The notes beneath the pieces are model-generated. The model was not told the DNA's origin, searched no databases, and worked only from the letters and a program-made list of their open reading frames with translations. A DNA stretch of 64,000 nucleotides from Pycnopodia helianthoides (Eukaryota; Echinodermata; Asteroidea; Forcipulatida; Asteriidae), in assembly GCA_032158295.1 (NCBI GenBank), contig CM063249.1:16038078-16102077 (forward strand), in the 5' to 3' direction. A program made the translations under genes and the position numbers. Shown here in pieces: positions 23,401 to 34,427 of the stretch. Numbering within the stretch: position 1 is the first letter of the stretch; each line of letters opens with the position of its first letter.

Positions 23401-26400
23401 CTTTTTTACCGGAAACGAGCAATTTTTTTATTAGGCCTAGAACAACTTGGGGAAAAATCTTTTTGTAAAAACATGGGTTTCTATTCGACAAATTGTCTCA
23501 GAATTTGAAGGAACATACATGTAGGCGTCGGGCCAAGGATACAATGTGGATTGGCCCTATTTATGGGGCTAGGCATGGGATGGCTTGAATTTTCCTTTTT
23601 GAAGGTTTTTGAAGGTTGGCAGTAAACCCTTTTTGGTACTAATTTTTAACAATAATATAATGTGCCATATGTTCTGTTGAGTGTGCTCAGTGCGTCATGG
23701 TTCATTGTTTTTTTCGCTTTTAAACCATTTACACAATATGAAACTTAACGCACGCGTGCTCCTCATGCTGTGTGTCAAGTACAATGGGAGACTTTTGAAT
23801 GCTAGATGACAGCAGACATACCAGGTAAATTTCCATTGTTTATGTGCATGTACCTCTAAGCATGCAGACAATGCCGAGAACAATGGATTTACCTGGTAAG
23901 TCTGCTGCCACCTAGCATCCCAAAAGTCCCCAATTATTTAGTTGCAGAGTTCAAAATAAATAACACACCACGGCGCACTGGGCAGATTCAATATGGCTCA
24001 TATTAATGTTTTATTATTATCTTATTTCTTAGTTGTTTATCGGAAAGGTCAACAATTACATGTTGTAGAATAGTTATTACCAGTTGCTTGTGAGAATTGT
24101 TTATAAAAAGGAAAGTAACGTCCAACATTAAGCAACCTTAAAAACATGGAGGCCGGATACGGCATTTTGTTTTGCCTCCCGACACAGATCCTTCTACATG
24201 TATCTATTAAAACCCTCGGAGAAGCAACGTGGTGAAAAAATTCTCCACATATTCCAAATATGGTCATAAAAAGCCACGATTTTTTGTATTCGACACCCCT
24301 TGTATACACCACAAGCCTGTAGACTCCCATTGGCCAGGCTATAACCACTGCCGAGTAAGAATTATTTAATGACAGCAGTCCCAAGGGACAGGTATGCCCT
24401 TGGGAATTGTAACTTGATATCTTAGTGAGCCAACTCCTTGTGCCATTATCTCTTTGTGTCAACCCTGTGCCGCCCAGAGCTTAAACAGGTCGTAAATAAC
24501 ACACACTGCTGGCCCAGACAAAAGCCCTGTGGAGATTAAAATTGCTTTGGGCTTGCAGGAGGGGGTCATTGACCTAAAAAACTGGGTGGTGAAAAAATTC
24601 TCCACCTGGATCCACTGCGTTTTACAGAAGGGCCCGCTGCTCCGAGGGTTTTAATTAACATATTGGGACTACAAACAAGTTGCCCTCATCTCAAGGTTCA
24701 GCTGAGATTTTGGTCTCCAGCAGAGAACACCACTAGAGAATGTATCCCTATTCCCTCTGGGATTAGTGGGTTTGGTTCATAGTATTCCCAAACCACATTA
24801 TCTTCATTCCATGCCCTAAGCATACATGTACAAATGTAGTTGGTTCATTTTAGTGTTGAGTTTACATGACACGTAGTATAGAGCTAGAGTGGATTGTTTG
24901 GATAGATTTTGCACATTATCCTGCCCTGGCCAAAACACAGACTCTTTGGGATTTTGGCAAACAAAAAAGTAGATTGAAGTATACATTGCATGTTGCTTGT
25001 TGAAATCAGGGCAGGCCAATTCCAGTGGGCACCCAGGCCAACTCAAGAGCCACCGAGGCCAAAACAATGAAAGTATTTGATTGACAATTTTCAGCTTGTA
25101 TCCTACATATGTATTTACTTTTAATATAAATGTTTACTGTACCAATTTGCATTTTGCATTATGTGTATTTTTCGATGGGTCATTGCAGCCAGCTTGGCAG
25201 GGCATCACAGCCAATTAGGCCAGATGTTGTAAATACCAACTTGTTTATGTTTATCAACTTACAGACAGAAGAGCCACCACACAGCCCTGACATCCACTTT
25301 GAGCCCATTGTCATGTTGGAGCAAGTGGAGACAAAGACATTAGAAGAAGATGAGGAGGAAATATTCAGATTGTAAGGGAAAAAAAACACTTCTAAAATTC
25401 TTTCATTGCTTCTTGCTAACGGTACAAATACAGTAAAAAGGTTACTGCCAAGAAATGTTTTCCTTTATATTACAATTACAGTTAGGCCAAACAAAATAAT
25501 ATGTGTCTTTCCGGTTATCTGACCTTTTCTAGAAAATCATGCTGACCTAGAAAGTTCTAAGACATTAGCAGAATTTGCAATCGATATCGATATATGGGTA
25601 AAACACAAAATGTTATTCGTTATCCCCGATGCAGGCTTAACATCTACAGGGAACGAGTTTGTCCAGCAATAGCAAAATATTTAGACTGAACATGTTTTGT
25701 GTACACTGAATGATAAGTAACACATGATTGTTCACTGATCTACATGTATTAATAATTATTTGATGTCGCTCTTCTTGATAAAAGCTTTAAAAACGTTTTA
25801 AATATTGTTTTAAATTGTAATTTCAGGAGGAGTAAATTGTACAGATATGACAACAACAGTGACCCACCAGAGTGGAAAGAGAGAGGCGTAGGCGACGTCA
25901 AAATTCTTCAACACAAAAACAATCAAGGCAGAGCTAGAATCCTCATGCGGAGAGACAAGACACTTAAAATATGTGCAAATCATTTCAGTAAGTCGTGGAG
26001 AAAGTATTTATTCTCATAAATCTAATTGAGACCAGTGCAACGTTTTTAAAGTTGTTACTCAAAGTGGTTATTCAAAAAGTAAACTAATCCAGTTGCATGA
26101 AGGTGTTTAATATCTAGGTGGTATATTATTTTAAATCAGGCTCAATTTCATAGAGCTGCTTAACCCTCAGTGACTCTTGGCAACATTTTCCAGTGAGTTG
26201 ACCAACCATTTGAAACCATTCGACTGCCAAGGTTGTGTACAGTGGCACAACTGTGCACAGAACTAACTGTGTACTGTGTACATGCATTCCCTCATGGTAT
26301 CATATTTCAGCTGGCATAGTTTATCTATCATTCAAAACCATTTGAATGGCATGAATGGTCAGACAGCAAGAGGGTTAAATGCAGAAAATATTGCTTGACA

Positions 26401-29400
26401 ATTTTCTGCTAGCAAAAATGAGCAGGATACCAGTTTAAAGATGGTACATGTGACATGGTATTTTGGCTGGTAACTTTATTCTGGTAAGCATAAATTTGTT
26501 GCATATTTTTGTGCTTAAAAAATCTAGCTCTATAAAATTGGGCCAAGGCCTGGAATTACAGGGAAACCATGGCCTCTTGCCCAGGTCTTGGCCTTGGTGT
26601 CCCTTCAAACATTTCTCATAGACTTTGAGATTTTTCAATGGAACTGGCCTTTTCAAATTTAAAATGGCCTTGCCCCGTCAATGATGAAATTCCAGGCCTG
26701 GAAAATGTTTGGATTTAACCTATAAAACTCCACATTTCCCTGCTTTGTAAAGGTTTGGCAAAAGCAAGTCTCGATTAAAAGATGTTCATACATTGCAGTA
26801 ATTTTGTGTGAAGATTGTAGATCAAATAACAGATCCAAATGGGGGTCAATGAAGTGCACTCAAAGTTCATAAAAGCAATATTTTGTCACTTTTTCCCCTG
26901 CTTTGTGAGATTCAAAAATGGCTATACAGTCACAGAAATGACTAAACTTTGATTAGACCATAACATTGCCAAAGGAGCGGTCACACAGCTTGGTATTCCA
27001 TTGGTAACCAAATTCTACCAAAATTTATGTACTATGCACTTTGTCGATGACTGTACAACCCCATGCAATTATCACAAACTGCACAGTTACCACGCTAACC
27101 AATTAATTAAACCTTGTAAAAACAGGTCAAAATTTTGCGCAATTTTTTAGCGCATTGATGTTGAAATCATTGTTCATCCATAGTTACATCATTCATGAAA
27201 CTTCAACCCAACTGTGGCAGCGAGAGGGCGTGGGTCTGGTCAACTCCTGCCGATTTTGCTGATGAAGAACCCAAACCAGAAACGTTAGCAATTCGTTTTG
27301 CCAGTGCTGAAAGTAAGTGAATAATTCCTTTAACCCTCCTACTGTCAGTGACTCTTGGCAACATTTTCCACTGAGTTGACCAACCATTTGAAACCATTCG
27401 ACTGCCAAGGTTGTGTACTGTGGCACAACTGTGCACAGAACTAACTGTGTACTGTGTACATGCATTCCCTCATGGTATCATATTTCAGGCTGGCATAGTT
27501 TATCTATCATTCAAAACCACTTGAATGGTATTGAATGGTCAGACAGCAAGAGGGTTAAAGAGGGGCTCTCTAAGGTCAAACTCGGCTTTGTGATGCACTC
27601 ACTTTCTAGTAGATGGAGTTCCGGTGATAGTGGAAAAAATATGGGGAAAGTCTCTTACCTCACATTAAAATAGGGCAAAAATGGGGCAAAAATGCCACTG
27701 TGTTTTGTTCTCTTCCACTCAGTCATCCAGTGCGAAAGGAAGTGAATAATTCCTTTAAAGAGGGGCTCTTAGGTCAAACTCAGTTTAGTGATGCACTAAT
27801 TTTCCAGTAGATGGAGTTCTGGTGATAGTGGACAAAATATGGAAAAGTCTATTAACTCACATTAAAGTGGTGCAAAATGCCACTGTGTTCTATACTCTTT
27901 GAGTGCGAAATTTGTTAACCACCAAAAACATCCAATGACGCCATATGGAAAAGAAATGAATCTGCACGTTCTTGCACACATATGGAATGATTAGTTCATT
28001 CATGAATTTCTATGATATTCAATCAAAACAGCATTGAATTTGACCTTTGACCAACAGAACATTCCTGTGTGGAATGTACAACCCTTTTCTTTTTTAAACG
28101 ACCAATGACTTATTGTTTTGTTTTTAAAGAGTATCAGATAAAAAGACTTTGTTGTATTATTTTAATGTGAGGTTAGAGACTTGTAAAAAAAATTCTCCAT
28201 GTTCATCAGGGCTCTATCTATTGAAAAATGAGTGCATCACAAAACTGAATTTGAACTCAGAACCCCTGTTTAACAACTTTATGCAGAATGACGTCTTTTT
28301 CAGCCAAATTGAATACGGTGGACGCTTAGAATCAGAATACCTTGAGAGCACTTCGCTATCGTTTGACGTATATATGTAGGCCCTCCAGACACATCCATTG
28401 TGTAGCGTGCATGGTCATGTACCTACATTACTATGCTAGGCTTGGTTTCCCTTTACAAATTGGACAAACGGTACTGGAATTCATGCTCAAATCTCCAGTC
28501 GGTAATCCTCGATTCCAGACCTTCATCCTTTTTGTTGTACAAATGAGGATTATGAGAGATATATAGGCTGCCGCAATTGTTTATCATTGTATTCAGCATA
28601 TGGGAGGCAATTCCAAGATTTCACAATACCATGGCCTGATTAAAGACCTTGGCTGCCGGCCAATGTTTGGGCCCAATCATGGCAAGACATTCCGATGAAT
28701 TGATGAATTTCTGATGCATTTGGTGAGAATGTTTGTTGTCTTCATTTTGTTTAGTCAGGATTTCATTGTGACAAGGTGACAGCAGTGTTCTCAAACAAAC
28801 ATTTTACTCCAAAAGTTCTGTAAAAGGTTTTTAACACTGTCATAAAGTGGTTAATATGTGGGTGGTATATGTCTGATAATTGTAACTGCTGTTTGTTTAT
28901 TCAATGTTATTCATTCAATAACAACCGCCTTTTAATTTCAGATGCTCAAAAATTCAAGGACAAATTTGAAGAATGTCAGAAAGTTTTGTCAGAGCAAGGT
29001 AAACACTTTTTCTTTTCCTTTTTTTCAAAGAAATATAATGCAAAGTTTGCAAGTTTTTCAAATTTAATGGATTTTTTTTGAGTAATGAATGAGGTAGTAT
29101 TAAAATACAAATGTATAGCACGGTTTGAGGGTGAACAGGCGATATTAGCTACCTTAGGTATTGGAAGTTTTGGAAGTTGACAAAGTAGTTCCCTCGGCCA
29201 AGTCAAGGGAACTATTTTATCAACTTTTAATACTGAGGGGAGCTAATATTGACTGTCCACCCGCAATAAACCATGTTATATTTGTTTTACAATACCTTAT
29301 ACTTCCCTAATTTGGCTTCATTGAGTTCTGGAAATGTGGATTGACATTTGTGTGTGGCACCATCTTTTCATGTTTATGTAGCTAGCTAGGGGCAATTATC

Positions 29401-30675
29401 GCACGTGCGTAATACTACACCCACTATCAGTTCCAGGATTGCTTCGTAAAGTGTATGCGTGTTAGACTGTTGCACATTAAGCGTGCGTATTTACCCTGTG
29501 CATGAATACTTGTGGGCGCAATTGGTAAACAGCAAAAATAACATCCGTATGTGATGTTGAATGGACCAGTGAAAATTTGCCTCTTGATCACGAATATGTA
29601 TGAAGTATACTTATAAATACTATGGATCAACTGTTGTGCATTGAATTTGGACCCCTGAATTTGGCCATATTCACTTAGGTTTGACCATGACTATGCTATT
29701 TTAACCCTCCTACTCTTGGTAACCCACTTCGCTTTTGTCTACAAAACCAATGGGGGCGTTGCTCAACACAACTAAGAACAAAGAGAAGTCCTTGATTTAT
29801 CAGGTCGGCCAATGTGTAGTGTAAACATGTGTAATGTGTACATCCGTTCACCAGGGCTCAAAATCTACACTGGACTGCAGGCCAGGGACCAGTAATTTTA
29901 GAGTCGGGCCAGCAAACTCACAACTGGACAAGTCCGGCGGTCTCAAGTTTTTAAAATTTGATAAAATATATTTGAAAAAAAACAACGTTCAAATGTTGAC
30001 TTTGAGTCCGATAGATATTTTTCTAATCTGTTGGTATACCTACCCATAAGACAAAGGAGATAGTTGTCTTTTAATGCTTGTTTAAACAAACACATTAACT
30101 TATGTTGTACTCTGTCTTTTCTCAATTTGCTCTTATCTTGTAAACAAATCTGGTCCAGTAAAAGTGTTGAGCTACAAGCAATTTGAGCCCTGTATACCAC
30201 TTGATATCATATTTTAGGTTGTTAAAGATAATCAACTTAAAAAAAAAATAAGCATCATTCTCCCCATAGCACAAAAAACAATATGTGTGGAATTCAACTC
30301 CAAATACAAGTAAGTTCAAGAACTAACGTGACAGTCATACTTCAAACTTCATTCACGCTTCATTGGAGAATACACAAACTTCATCAACTTTTGCTATTTT
30401 GAATGTTTTCAGAGAAAAAGGATGCTGAGAAACCAGAGTCCTCGGACACAGCGGCAGAATCTACAGACAAAGCGGCAGACTCCTCCGAGAAATCAGCAAA
30501 CGAAATCGCTGAGAAGCTCGGGGAGATGACGGTAAAAGAAGACGGGACTCCAAAGGAAGCTGGAGGAGACAGTGAAACCAAGGAAGAGGATAATACAGAA
30601 AAGACGACAGAAAGCCAAGACACAAAGGAGGACAATAAAGAGGAACCCAAGACAGAAGACACCAAGACAGAATGA
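20470..30675 (+). CDS. RANBP1: RANBP1, Ran-binding GTPase co-activator, complete, 6 coding exons
   Basis: Coding exons: 20470-20484, 25265-25371, 25827-25987, 27184-27312, 28942-28998 and 30413-30675, all GT-AG and in phase, giving 243 aa (human about 201). Exon 1 encodes only MADTK in an ATCATGGC context. The next exon starts 4.8 kb later, with [20 protein letters not shown]. Residues 14-156 are a full RanBD1 domain: [47 protein letters not shown] and FKDKFEEC are all hallmark segments. The domain wraps Ran-GTP and stimulates RanGAP-driven hydrolysis, which releases export complexes in the cytoplasm. [10 protein letters not shown] at 188-197 matches the known nuclear export signal of RANBP1. 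The tail after 198 is Glu/Lys/Thr-rich, probably disordered, and longer than in vertebrates. The large first intron carries a 654-bp foldback. The exon 4 donor region is partly duplicated downstream (27.3-27.9 kb). Confidence 0.96.
20883..21536. mobile_element. Long-TIR foldback element with 9-bp target duplication in RANBP1 intron 1
   Basis: Two inverted arms, 20883-21158 and 21261-21536, are 276 bp each and symmetrical without gaps. The arms translate to an identical 78-residue string on opposite strands. The spacer is 102 bp and GC-richer. The ends read TACTCCTAGAATTATGAGG. The flanking direct repeat GTTCACATG (20874-20882 and 21537-21545) is a 9-bp target duplication. No transposase is present. 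The 9-bp duplication suggests Mutator-like mobilisation. Confidence 0.93.
21929..23564. mobile_element. 1.6-kb non-coding element with about 130-bp inverted ends, RANBP1 intron 1
   Basis: The left end, ATAAATAGGGCCAATTC through GAGACAAATTGTC to GAGGTTTTCCCCCAG, is inverted at 23440-23564 (GACAAATTGTCTCAGAATTT, ATTGGCCCTATTTAT). The arms are diverged. The interior has no transposase ORF and contains a SINE insertion at 22601-22895. It is probably a decayed non-autonomous DNA transposon. Confidence 0.68.
22601..22895 (+). mobile_element. tRNA-derived SINE (AGTCAGGTTGGC family), better preserved copy
   Basis: A-box TGGCGTAGTGG and B-box GGTTCAATC lie 40-45 bp apart. The body contains TGCCTGATTGCGTGGGTTTT, and the tail contains CCACACCTAAAACTGAAACT and AATGAATAAATGAAATGAAC. 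Inserted inside the element 21929-23564. The ORFs on both strands here derive from the SINE. Confidence 0.75.
23789..23932. mobile_element. Palindromic MITE, about 145 bp, RANBP1 intron 1
   Basis: GAGACTTTTGAATGCTAGAT, GCAGACATACCAGGTAAAT and CCATTGTT at the left are inverted at the right (AACAATGGATTTACCTGGTA, GTCTGCTGCCACCTAGCATC). The 60-bp loop contains GTGCATGTACCTCTAAGCAT. Confidence 0.78.
24205..24655. mobile_element. MITE with ends AAAACCCTCGGAG, RANBP1 intron 1
   Basis: ATTAAAACCCTCGGAGAAGC at the left is matched by CTGCTCCGAGGGTTTTAATT at the right. GTGGTGAAAAAATTCTCCAC occurs near both ends as a direct or hairpin motif. A 137-aa minus-strand frame covers the element but shows no protein family features. 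Confidence 0.65.
26138..26544. repeat. GGCTCAATTTCATAGAGCT repeat interrupted by a younger MITE
   Basis: The outer ends are inverted (GGCTCAATTTCATAGAGCT and AGCTCTATAAAATTGGGCC). It is a copy of the family seen at 30870-31168, 31172-31378 and 48494-48688. The block GAGCTGCTTAA / TTAAATGCAGAAAATATTGC is split by the MITE at 26160-26378. Uninterrupted relatives read CTGCTCGAGCAGAAGATATT at the same place. Confidence 0.72.
26160..26378. mobile_element. TTAACCCTC MITE, copy 1, nested (RANBP1 intron 3)
   Basis: It starts TTAACCCTCAGTGACTCTTG and ends CAAGAGGGTTAA, with TTAA duplicated at both ends. TTAA targets and CCCT/AGGG ends are piggyBac hallmarks. It is about 95% identical by eye to copy 2 at 27330-27558, and inserted inside another repeat. 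Confidence 0.85.
26545..26701. repeat. AGGCCTGGAATT MITE, copy 2
   Basis: Inverted ends AAGGCCTGGAATT and AATTCCAGGCCTG. It directly abuts the element ending at 26544. The interior is as in 10762-10914. Confidence 0.72.
27301..27915 (+). repeat. Tandem duplication starting inside RANBP1 exon 4
   Basis: CCAGTGCTGAAAGTAAGTGA (27301-27320), which spans the exon 4/intron 4 junction, recurs at 27728-27746 as CCAGTGCGAAAGGAAGTGA. The similarity continues through AATAATTCCTTTAA, AGAGGGGCTCT, GATGGAGTTC and GGTGATAGTGG. The downstream copy has lost the GT of the donor (GGAAGT), so only the first junction should splice. Copy 1 contains the MITE 27330-27558, and copy 2 lacks it. Confidence 0.8.
27330..27558. 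mobile_element. TTAACCCTC MITE, copy 2, with paralogous empty site
   Basis: It starts TTAACCCTCCTACTGTCAGT and ends CAAGAGGGTTAA. The duplicated flank at 27751-27770 reads TCCTTTAAAGAGGGGCTC without the element. This shows insertion at TTAA with exact TTAA duplication. It lies 17 bp downstream of the exon 4 splice junction (exon ends 27312). Confidence 0.9.
27555..28273. repeat. AAGAGGGGCTC element with partly duplicated left part, RANBP1 intron 4
   Basis: The left end TTAAAGAGGGGCTCT occurs twice (27555 and 27755). The inverted right end is CTCAGAACCCCTGTTTAA at 28256-28273. The interior matches 17582-17970. Several small ORFs here are not genes. Confidence 0.6.
29089..29610. mobile_element. 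Foldback plus TIR-element modules, second locus (RANBP1 intron 5)
   Basis: Foldback 29089-29308 has arms with GGTATTGGAAGTTGACAAA-type text and CCATGTTATATTTGTTTTAC. It is followed at 29396-29610 by the TIR-module text (ATGTTGAATGGACCAGTGA, CGAATATGTATGAAGTATA). It is related to 12107-12615. It begins about 90 bp after exon 5. Confidence 0.6.
29851..30192 (-). repeat. CCAGGGCTC dispersed element, inverted copy (RANBP1 intron 5)
   Basis: Starts CCAGGGCTCAAAATC and ends ATTTGAGCCCTG. It contains GGACAAGTCCGGCGGTCT and CTGGTCCAGTAAAA, the inverse of the text in the copies at 11617 and 47805. Confidence 0.68.
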
Positions 30676-30869
30676 TGTTGATTCCTGCCGCCCTGTAGAA
30701 CCGCAAGACGTTGACCAAAACTCCCAACTGCTGGTCTTCCTGGTTTGTTACTTAAACTGCTATCAACTTCACACGAGATACATGAAATGTAGCCATGGCA
30801 AAAATGATATCTTTGCACCTGTTGTATCAAAAATTTTAAAATGTCACTTTGAGTAGCATGCCTCAGTGC

Positions 30870-31378
30870 TGGGCCCAATTTCATAAAGCTTTTCACTGGT
30901 AAGCAAATTTATATGCTTGCAATAGCAGATAAATGTGGCTAAGCAGAAGTGGAGGTTATAAATGATCAAGAAGATTGGACAGTTCATTTGCATGTTCACA
31001 ATGATTTGCATTGTTTCGTCACTCATTTGCTTAAAAGAACCGTTTGGCAAGTTAGTGTGCCCTTTGTTTTGCTTACTGTAGGCAGTGGTTATCTTTTAGA
31101 AATTGTGGTAACTAAGAGCCACTTCACTATCAGAAAAAAAGTCTGATTACAGGCTTTATGAAATTGACTTGAAGGCCCAATTTCAAGGAGCTGCTGTAGC
31201 ACTGAAAGTTAGCAAAGCACAAAAACAATTTTGCTTACCAGAAGAAGACAAAAACTACCAGCCAAAATACCATGTCATTATGCACTGTTTGCAACTGGTT
31301 TCCTGCTCGTTTTTCCTTTGCAGCAAATTGTTAAGTACTATTGTCTGCTTTAGCGTCCCAAATGGAACTGGTCCCAGG
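30870..31378. repeat. Two adjacent copies of the GGGCCCAATTTCATA repeat
   Basis: Copy 30870-31168 starts GGGCCCAATTTCATAAAGCT and ends inverted (AGGCTTTATGAAATTGA). Copy 31172-31378 starts AGGCCCAATTTCAAGGAGCT and ends CAAATGGAACTGGTCCC. The interior blocks are rich in GCTTACCAG/CTGGTAAGC. Same family as 26138-26544 and 48494-48688. Confidence 0.6.
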
Positions 31379-31431
31379 TTGTAGTGTGCCTATATTAGAT
31401 CATGTAACCTTTGTTTACAAAAAGAGTGACA

Positions 31432-31462
31432 ATGTACATGTACATGTACATGTACATGTACA
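31432..31462 (+). repeat. (ACATGT)n microsatellite
   Basis: About five tandem palindromic ATGTAC/ACATGT hexamers. Confidence 0.92.
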
Positions 31463-32531
31463 TTCCAGGGCCTTTTTGCCAGGTGAGATTACTACATTTT
31501 GGTCACACTGGAAATTTTACATATTTTGTCCTAATTTCCACATAAATTCTAGGGTCATAAAAAATAACAGCCGAACAAGTTTTGAGATGTACTCCCCTTT
31601 GAAATCAGACAGTGCAATCTCCACAAAATGTAAGATTTAACGTTTTCTTTCATTGAGCTGTGTACAAATAAGGCCAGCAGGAAGTCCAGGCTCTATGGTT
31701 TGTTTGTAAACATGTGATGTCACAGGCATGACAGGTAACATGGTCTATGTAACATTAAGTCACGGGAAAAAAATCCATCAAGTTTGACCTTCCCCTCAAA
31801 ATAATGGAAACCTATTCGTGACTCTCTCAAATGTCATCATTTCCCATATCTAACCTGTGTTCTTCATCAATGGAGATGTGTGCTAAAATTCCTGCATTTT
31901 TGACGCATAGACATGAGCCCAGCATGATTGCTTTTGCACTTTCTGTAAAAATTTGTGTGTGGTGATCGGGCTGTAGATGTTTCATGAGGATACCTGTGGA
32001 TATATTTTTAAGTGACAAACTTGGTGCTTTTTTTTATCAGGGCAAAGAGTTACTTTAACACTACTTTGCTGAGAGAACGAAAAAACCCACATGAACAACA
32101 GGCACTGTTAAAAAAGATTATTGCTGCATACATGAAAATTATTTTGACATGTGTCAAGTTTCACAGAGGCAGTTGCCTTATTTCCCATGCTGTTATTGCC
32201 AAGGGAAGCAAATTCAAAGTGAATTTCTGTGATGTTGACAGCCAAGTCTCGCTGCTTTCTCAATTTGTACTCGTTGAAGTTTGCTATTCGGACTGTTGGA
32301 TGTCCGGTAGTAGAAGTGGCACAAGAGTTTGTCAAAGCTAGAGCTCGAGATTGCAATGATTTCAACTTTGGCCACTTTGTGTGTTAAATAAGTAGTTAAT
32401 AATCTTGTAGAATATTATACGTCTTGAGCAAGTAAAAGTACTGGGCCCGGAAGGGAAAGGAAAGGGTTGGGAAGGGGAAATGTTGAATATAGTACTGAGT
32501 TGTATTGAATAGGCTACTAATCATCAGACAG

Positions 32532-32689
32532 CAGGCCTGGAATTCCACAGAGGCCACGGAGGCCATGGCCCTGGTCTTGGCCTTGGTGCCCCTTCAAAAG
32601 TTTCCCGTAGACTTTAAGATTTTCTGATGGAAGTGCCCTTTGCTAAATGAAAATGGCCTTGCTCTCTCAAAGATGAAATTCCAGGCCTG
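32532..32689. repeat. AGGCCTGGAATT MITE, copy 3 (best preserved)
   Basis: The inverted ends CAGGCCTGGAATTCCAC and AATTCCAGGCCTG define the family termini. The interior GGTCTTGGCCTTGGTGCCCC is shared with the other copies. Confidence 0.78.
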
Positions 32690-32865
32690 AGACAGATATG
32701 CATCATTGTATTTTTTAGTTTCAGTTAACCCCAATGCTAAACGATTGTAGACAACTGCCTCAATCCTTCAGAATTATCCAAGTGGAGTTAATGTTGGATC
32801 CTAATTCCGTACGTACATGTAGTATCTACATGTAAGTTAATCAATATCAGTTTTGATTCATCAAT

Positions 32866-33010
32866 CGTTTTAAAATCAACCTAAAGGAGTTTTGCATTGT
32901 CCCTACAGTAAAATCCTTTTAAATCAACTGACGGCAGTTTTGTAGGATCCATAGTGCCTAAATCCTTTTAAAAAAATTACCGAAAGAAGTGTTGTAGGAT
33001 CCCTACTTCC
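32866..33010 (+). repeat. Short tandem repeat, about 62-bp unit, 2-3 copies
   Basis: AATCCTTTTAAATCAACTGA plus GTTTTGTAGGATCC recurs at about 32920, 32980 and in diverged form at 32866. Confidence 0.6.
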
Positions 33011-33981
33011 TTAAGATAATTTTGAAGGACATTGGGGGAAGGTTGGGTTTAAAAAAGGATTGACTTCAATGAGAGATTTCAAAGAAGATTTACATTCAGT
33101 TCCATGATGCAGTGTCTTCCCTTGTTGCTTCTTAAATACTAAAACTGCACCGTATTACTTGTTTTTCACAACGAGAAAAGTAGATGTGTATCATACTACA
33201 TTTACCCCCAATATGATTTCCATATATACAAAGAATGCAATGACTCTGTACGTAGTTTTTAATATCTCCTTCATAATGATAATTTAAAGAAACAGGCTGA
33301 ATATTCAATTTTGTATTCCGTTCGCTTGATCCGCACTGCTTATGAATGCGTTTCAAGAACGTTGCCAAAACATAATATGGTTTAAAAAAAGACTCCTACA
33401 CTAGGCTTTCTGTGAAATGATGTTTAGATGCACATTTAGCAACATTAGCTTTTTTGTTGCTGTTGACCTTTATCAAGCTGCTGCCATGTTTAGTCTTGCT
33501 CCCCGTGTGAACGAGCATTACTGACCACTGATTCTCATTATACTGAAAAGGTACCAGACTATTTTTCCCCTCCAGCCTCGGTTTGGTTTACATTTATTTT
33601 AAGTGGTAGGAAAAAACAAGATGGCGGCACGATGATAAAGGTCAATGCTGAAGAAAGGAGCAGAAGAAATAAAACCACTGTTTCGGATGCAGCCCTTCTT
33701 AGCTGCAAATTTTACCCATAAATGGTGTCAGTCGGTTTGGCAGTTCGTGCAAATAGTAAAAACAGGTGCTTGATATGAAGTATTTAGGATGTTAATTGTA
33801 AACTGTAAATTTTTTATAAATGAAAGGTTAAGCCACTCTGTGTGTACAAAATCGTAAGTGTTTTTGCTTCTGGTAAGCGAGTAATTGTACAGCCAAATGG
33901 TGGTGTTTTTTGTTCACCAGAGTAAAATCCAGGTTAGACAAGGTTGGGCCAAAAAGTATCGTTTTAACAGTATGGTCGAAG

Positions 33982-34427
33982 TTAAAGGTAGGGTCTTCGT
34001 TTGGCTTTTGTCAACGTAACGCCGATTAATACTATAGGCAACATTTTTTAAGGAAGATACAATAAAATTCACTTGTGAAAGTTCAGTTGAATATGATGTC
34101 TACTTAATGAGAAAAACCGGAAAAGAACGTTAAATCCATCAACGTTTAGCGAAGAGACAGCGGGTACTAACTGCATCTGTGGCCGCAGTAATCGTTAACG
34201 GACACCAACCCTCAGAAATCTTAGAAACCATTCATTCATGAATTGTTTCTCAGATTCAAATGTTTTTATATTTTTCTAATCAACGGGGACATTTCAGACG
34301 AAATAATTTAACAGGATGCTCACTACCATTACCAACTTTATAACAAGTAAGCTTTCGGATAGAAATTGCACAATTTTTTTTTTTTTGTGGGGGGGGGGTC
34401 ATTACCAAAGTATGACCCTACCTTTAA
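33982..34427. mobile_element. TTAA-flanked MITE, TAAAGGTAGGGTC type
   Basis: The inverted ends are TTAAAGGTAGGGTC with CGTTTGG at the left and CCAAAG with GACCCTACCTTTAA at the right. TTAA is at both ends. A diverged relative is at 49551-49935 (shared ACACCAACCCTCAGA, GGCCGCAG). It contains poly-T and poly-G tracts. Confidence 0.8.

Noticed and set aside
21929..23564. Autonomous transposon with transposase
   Set aside because: Inverted ends are present, but no ORF above about 120 aa, and the longest ones derive from the SINE inside.
24049..24462. 137-aa minus-strand ORF in RANBP1 intron 1
   Set aside because: It overlaps a MITE with inverted ends, has no recognisable domain and shows ordinary intronic composition.
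30384..30896. 170-aa minus-strand ORF rich in Ser
   Set aside because: It is the antisense of the Glu/Lys/Thr-rich last exon of RANBP1.
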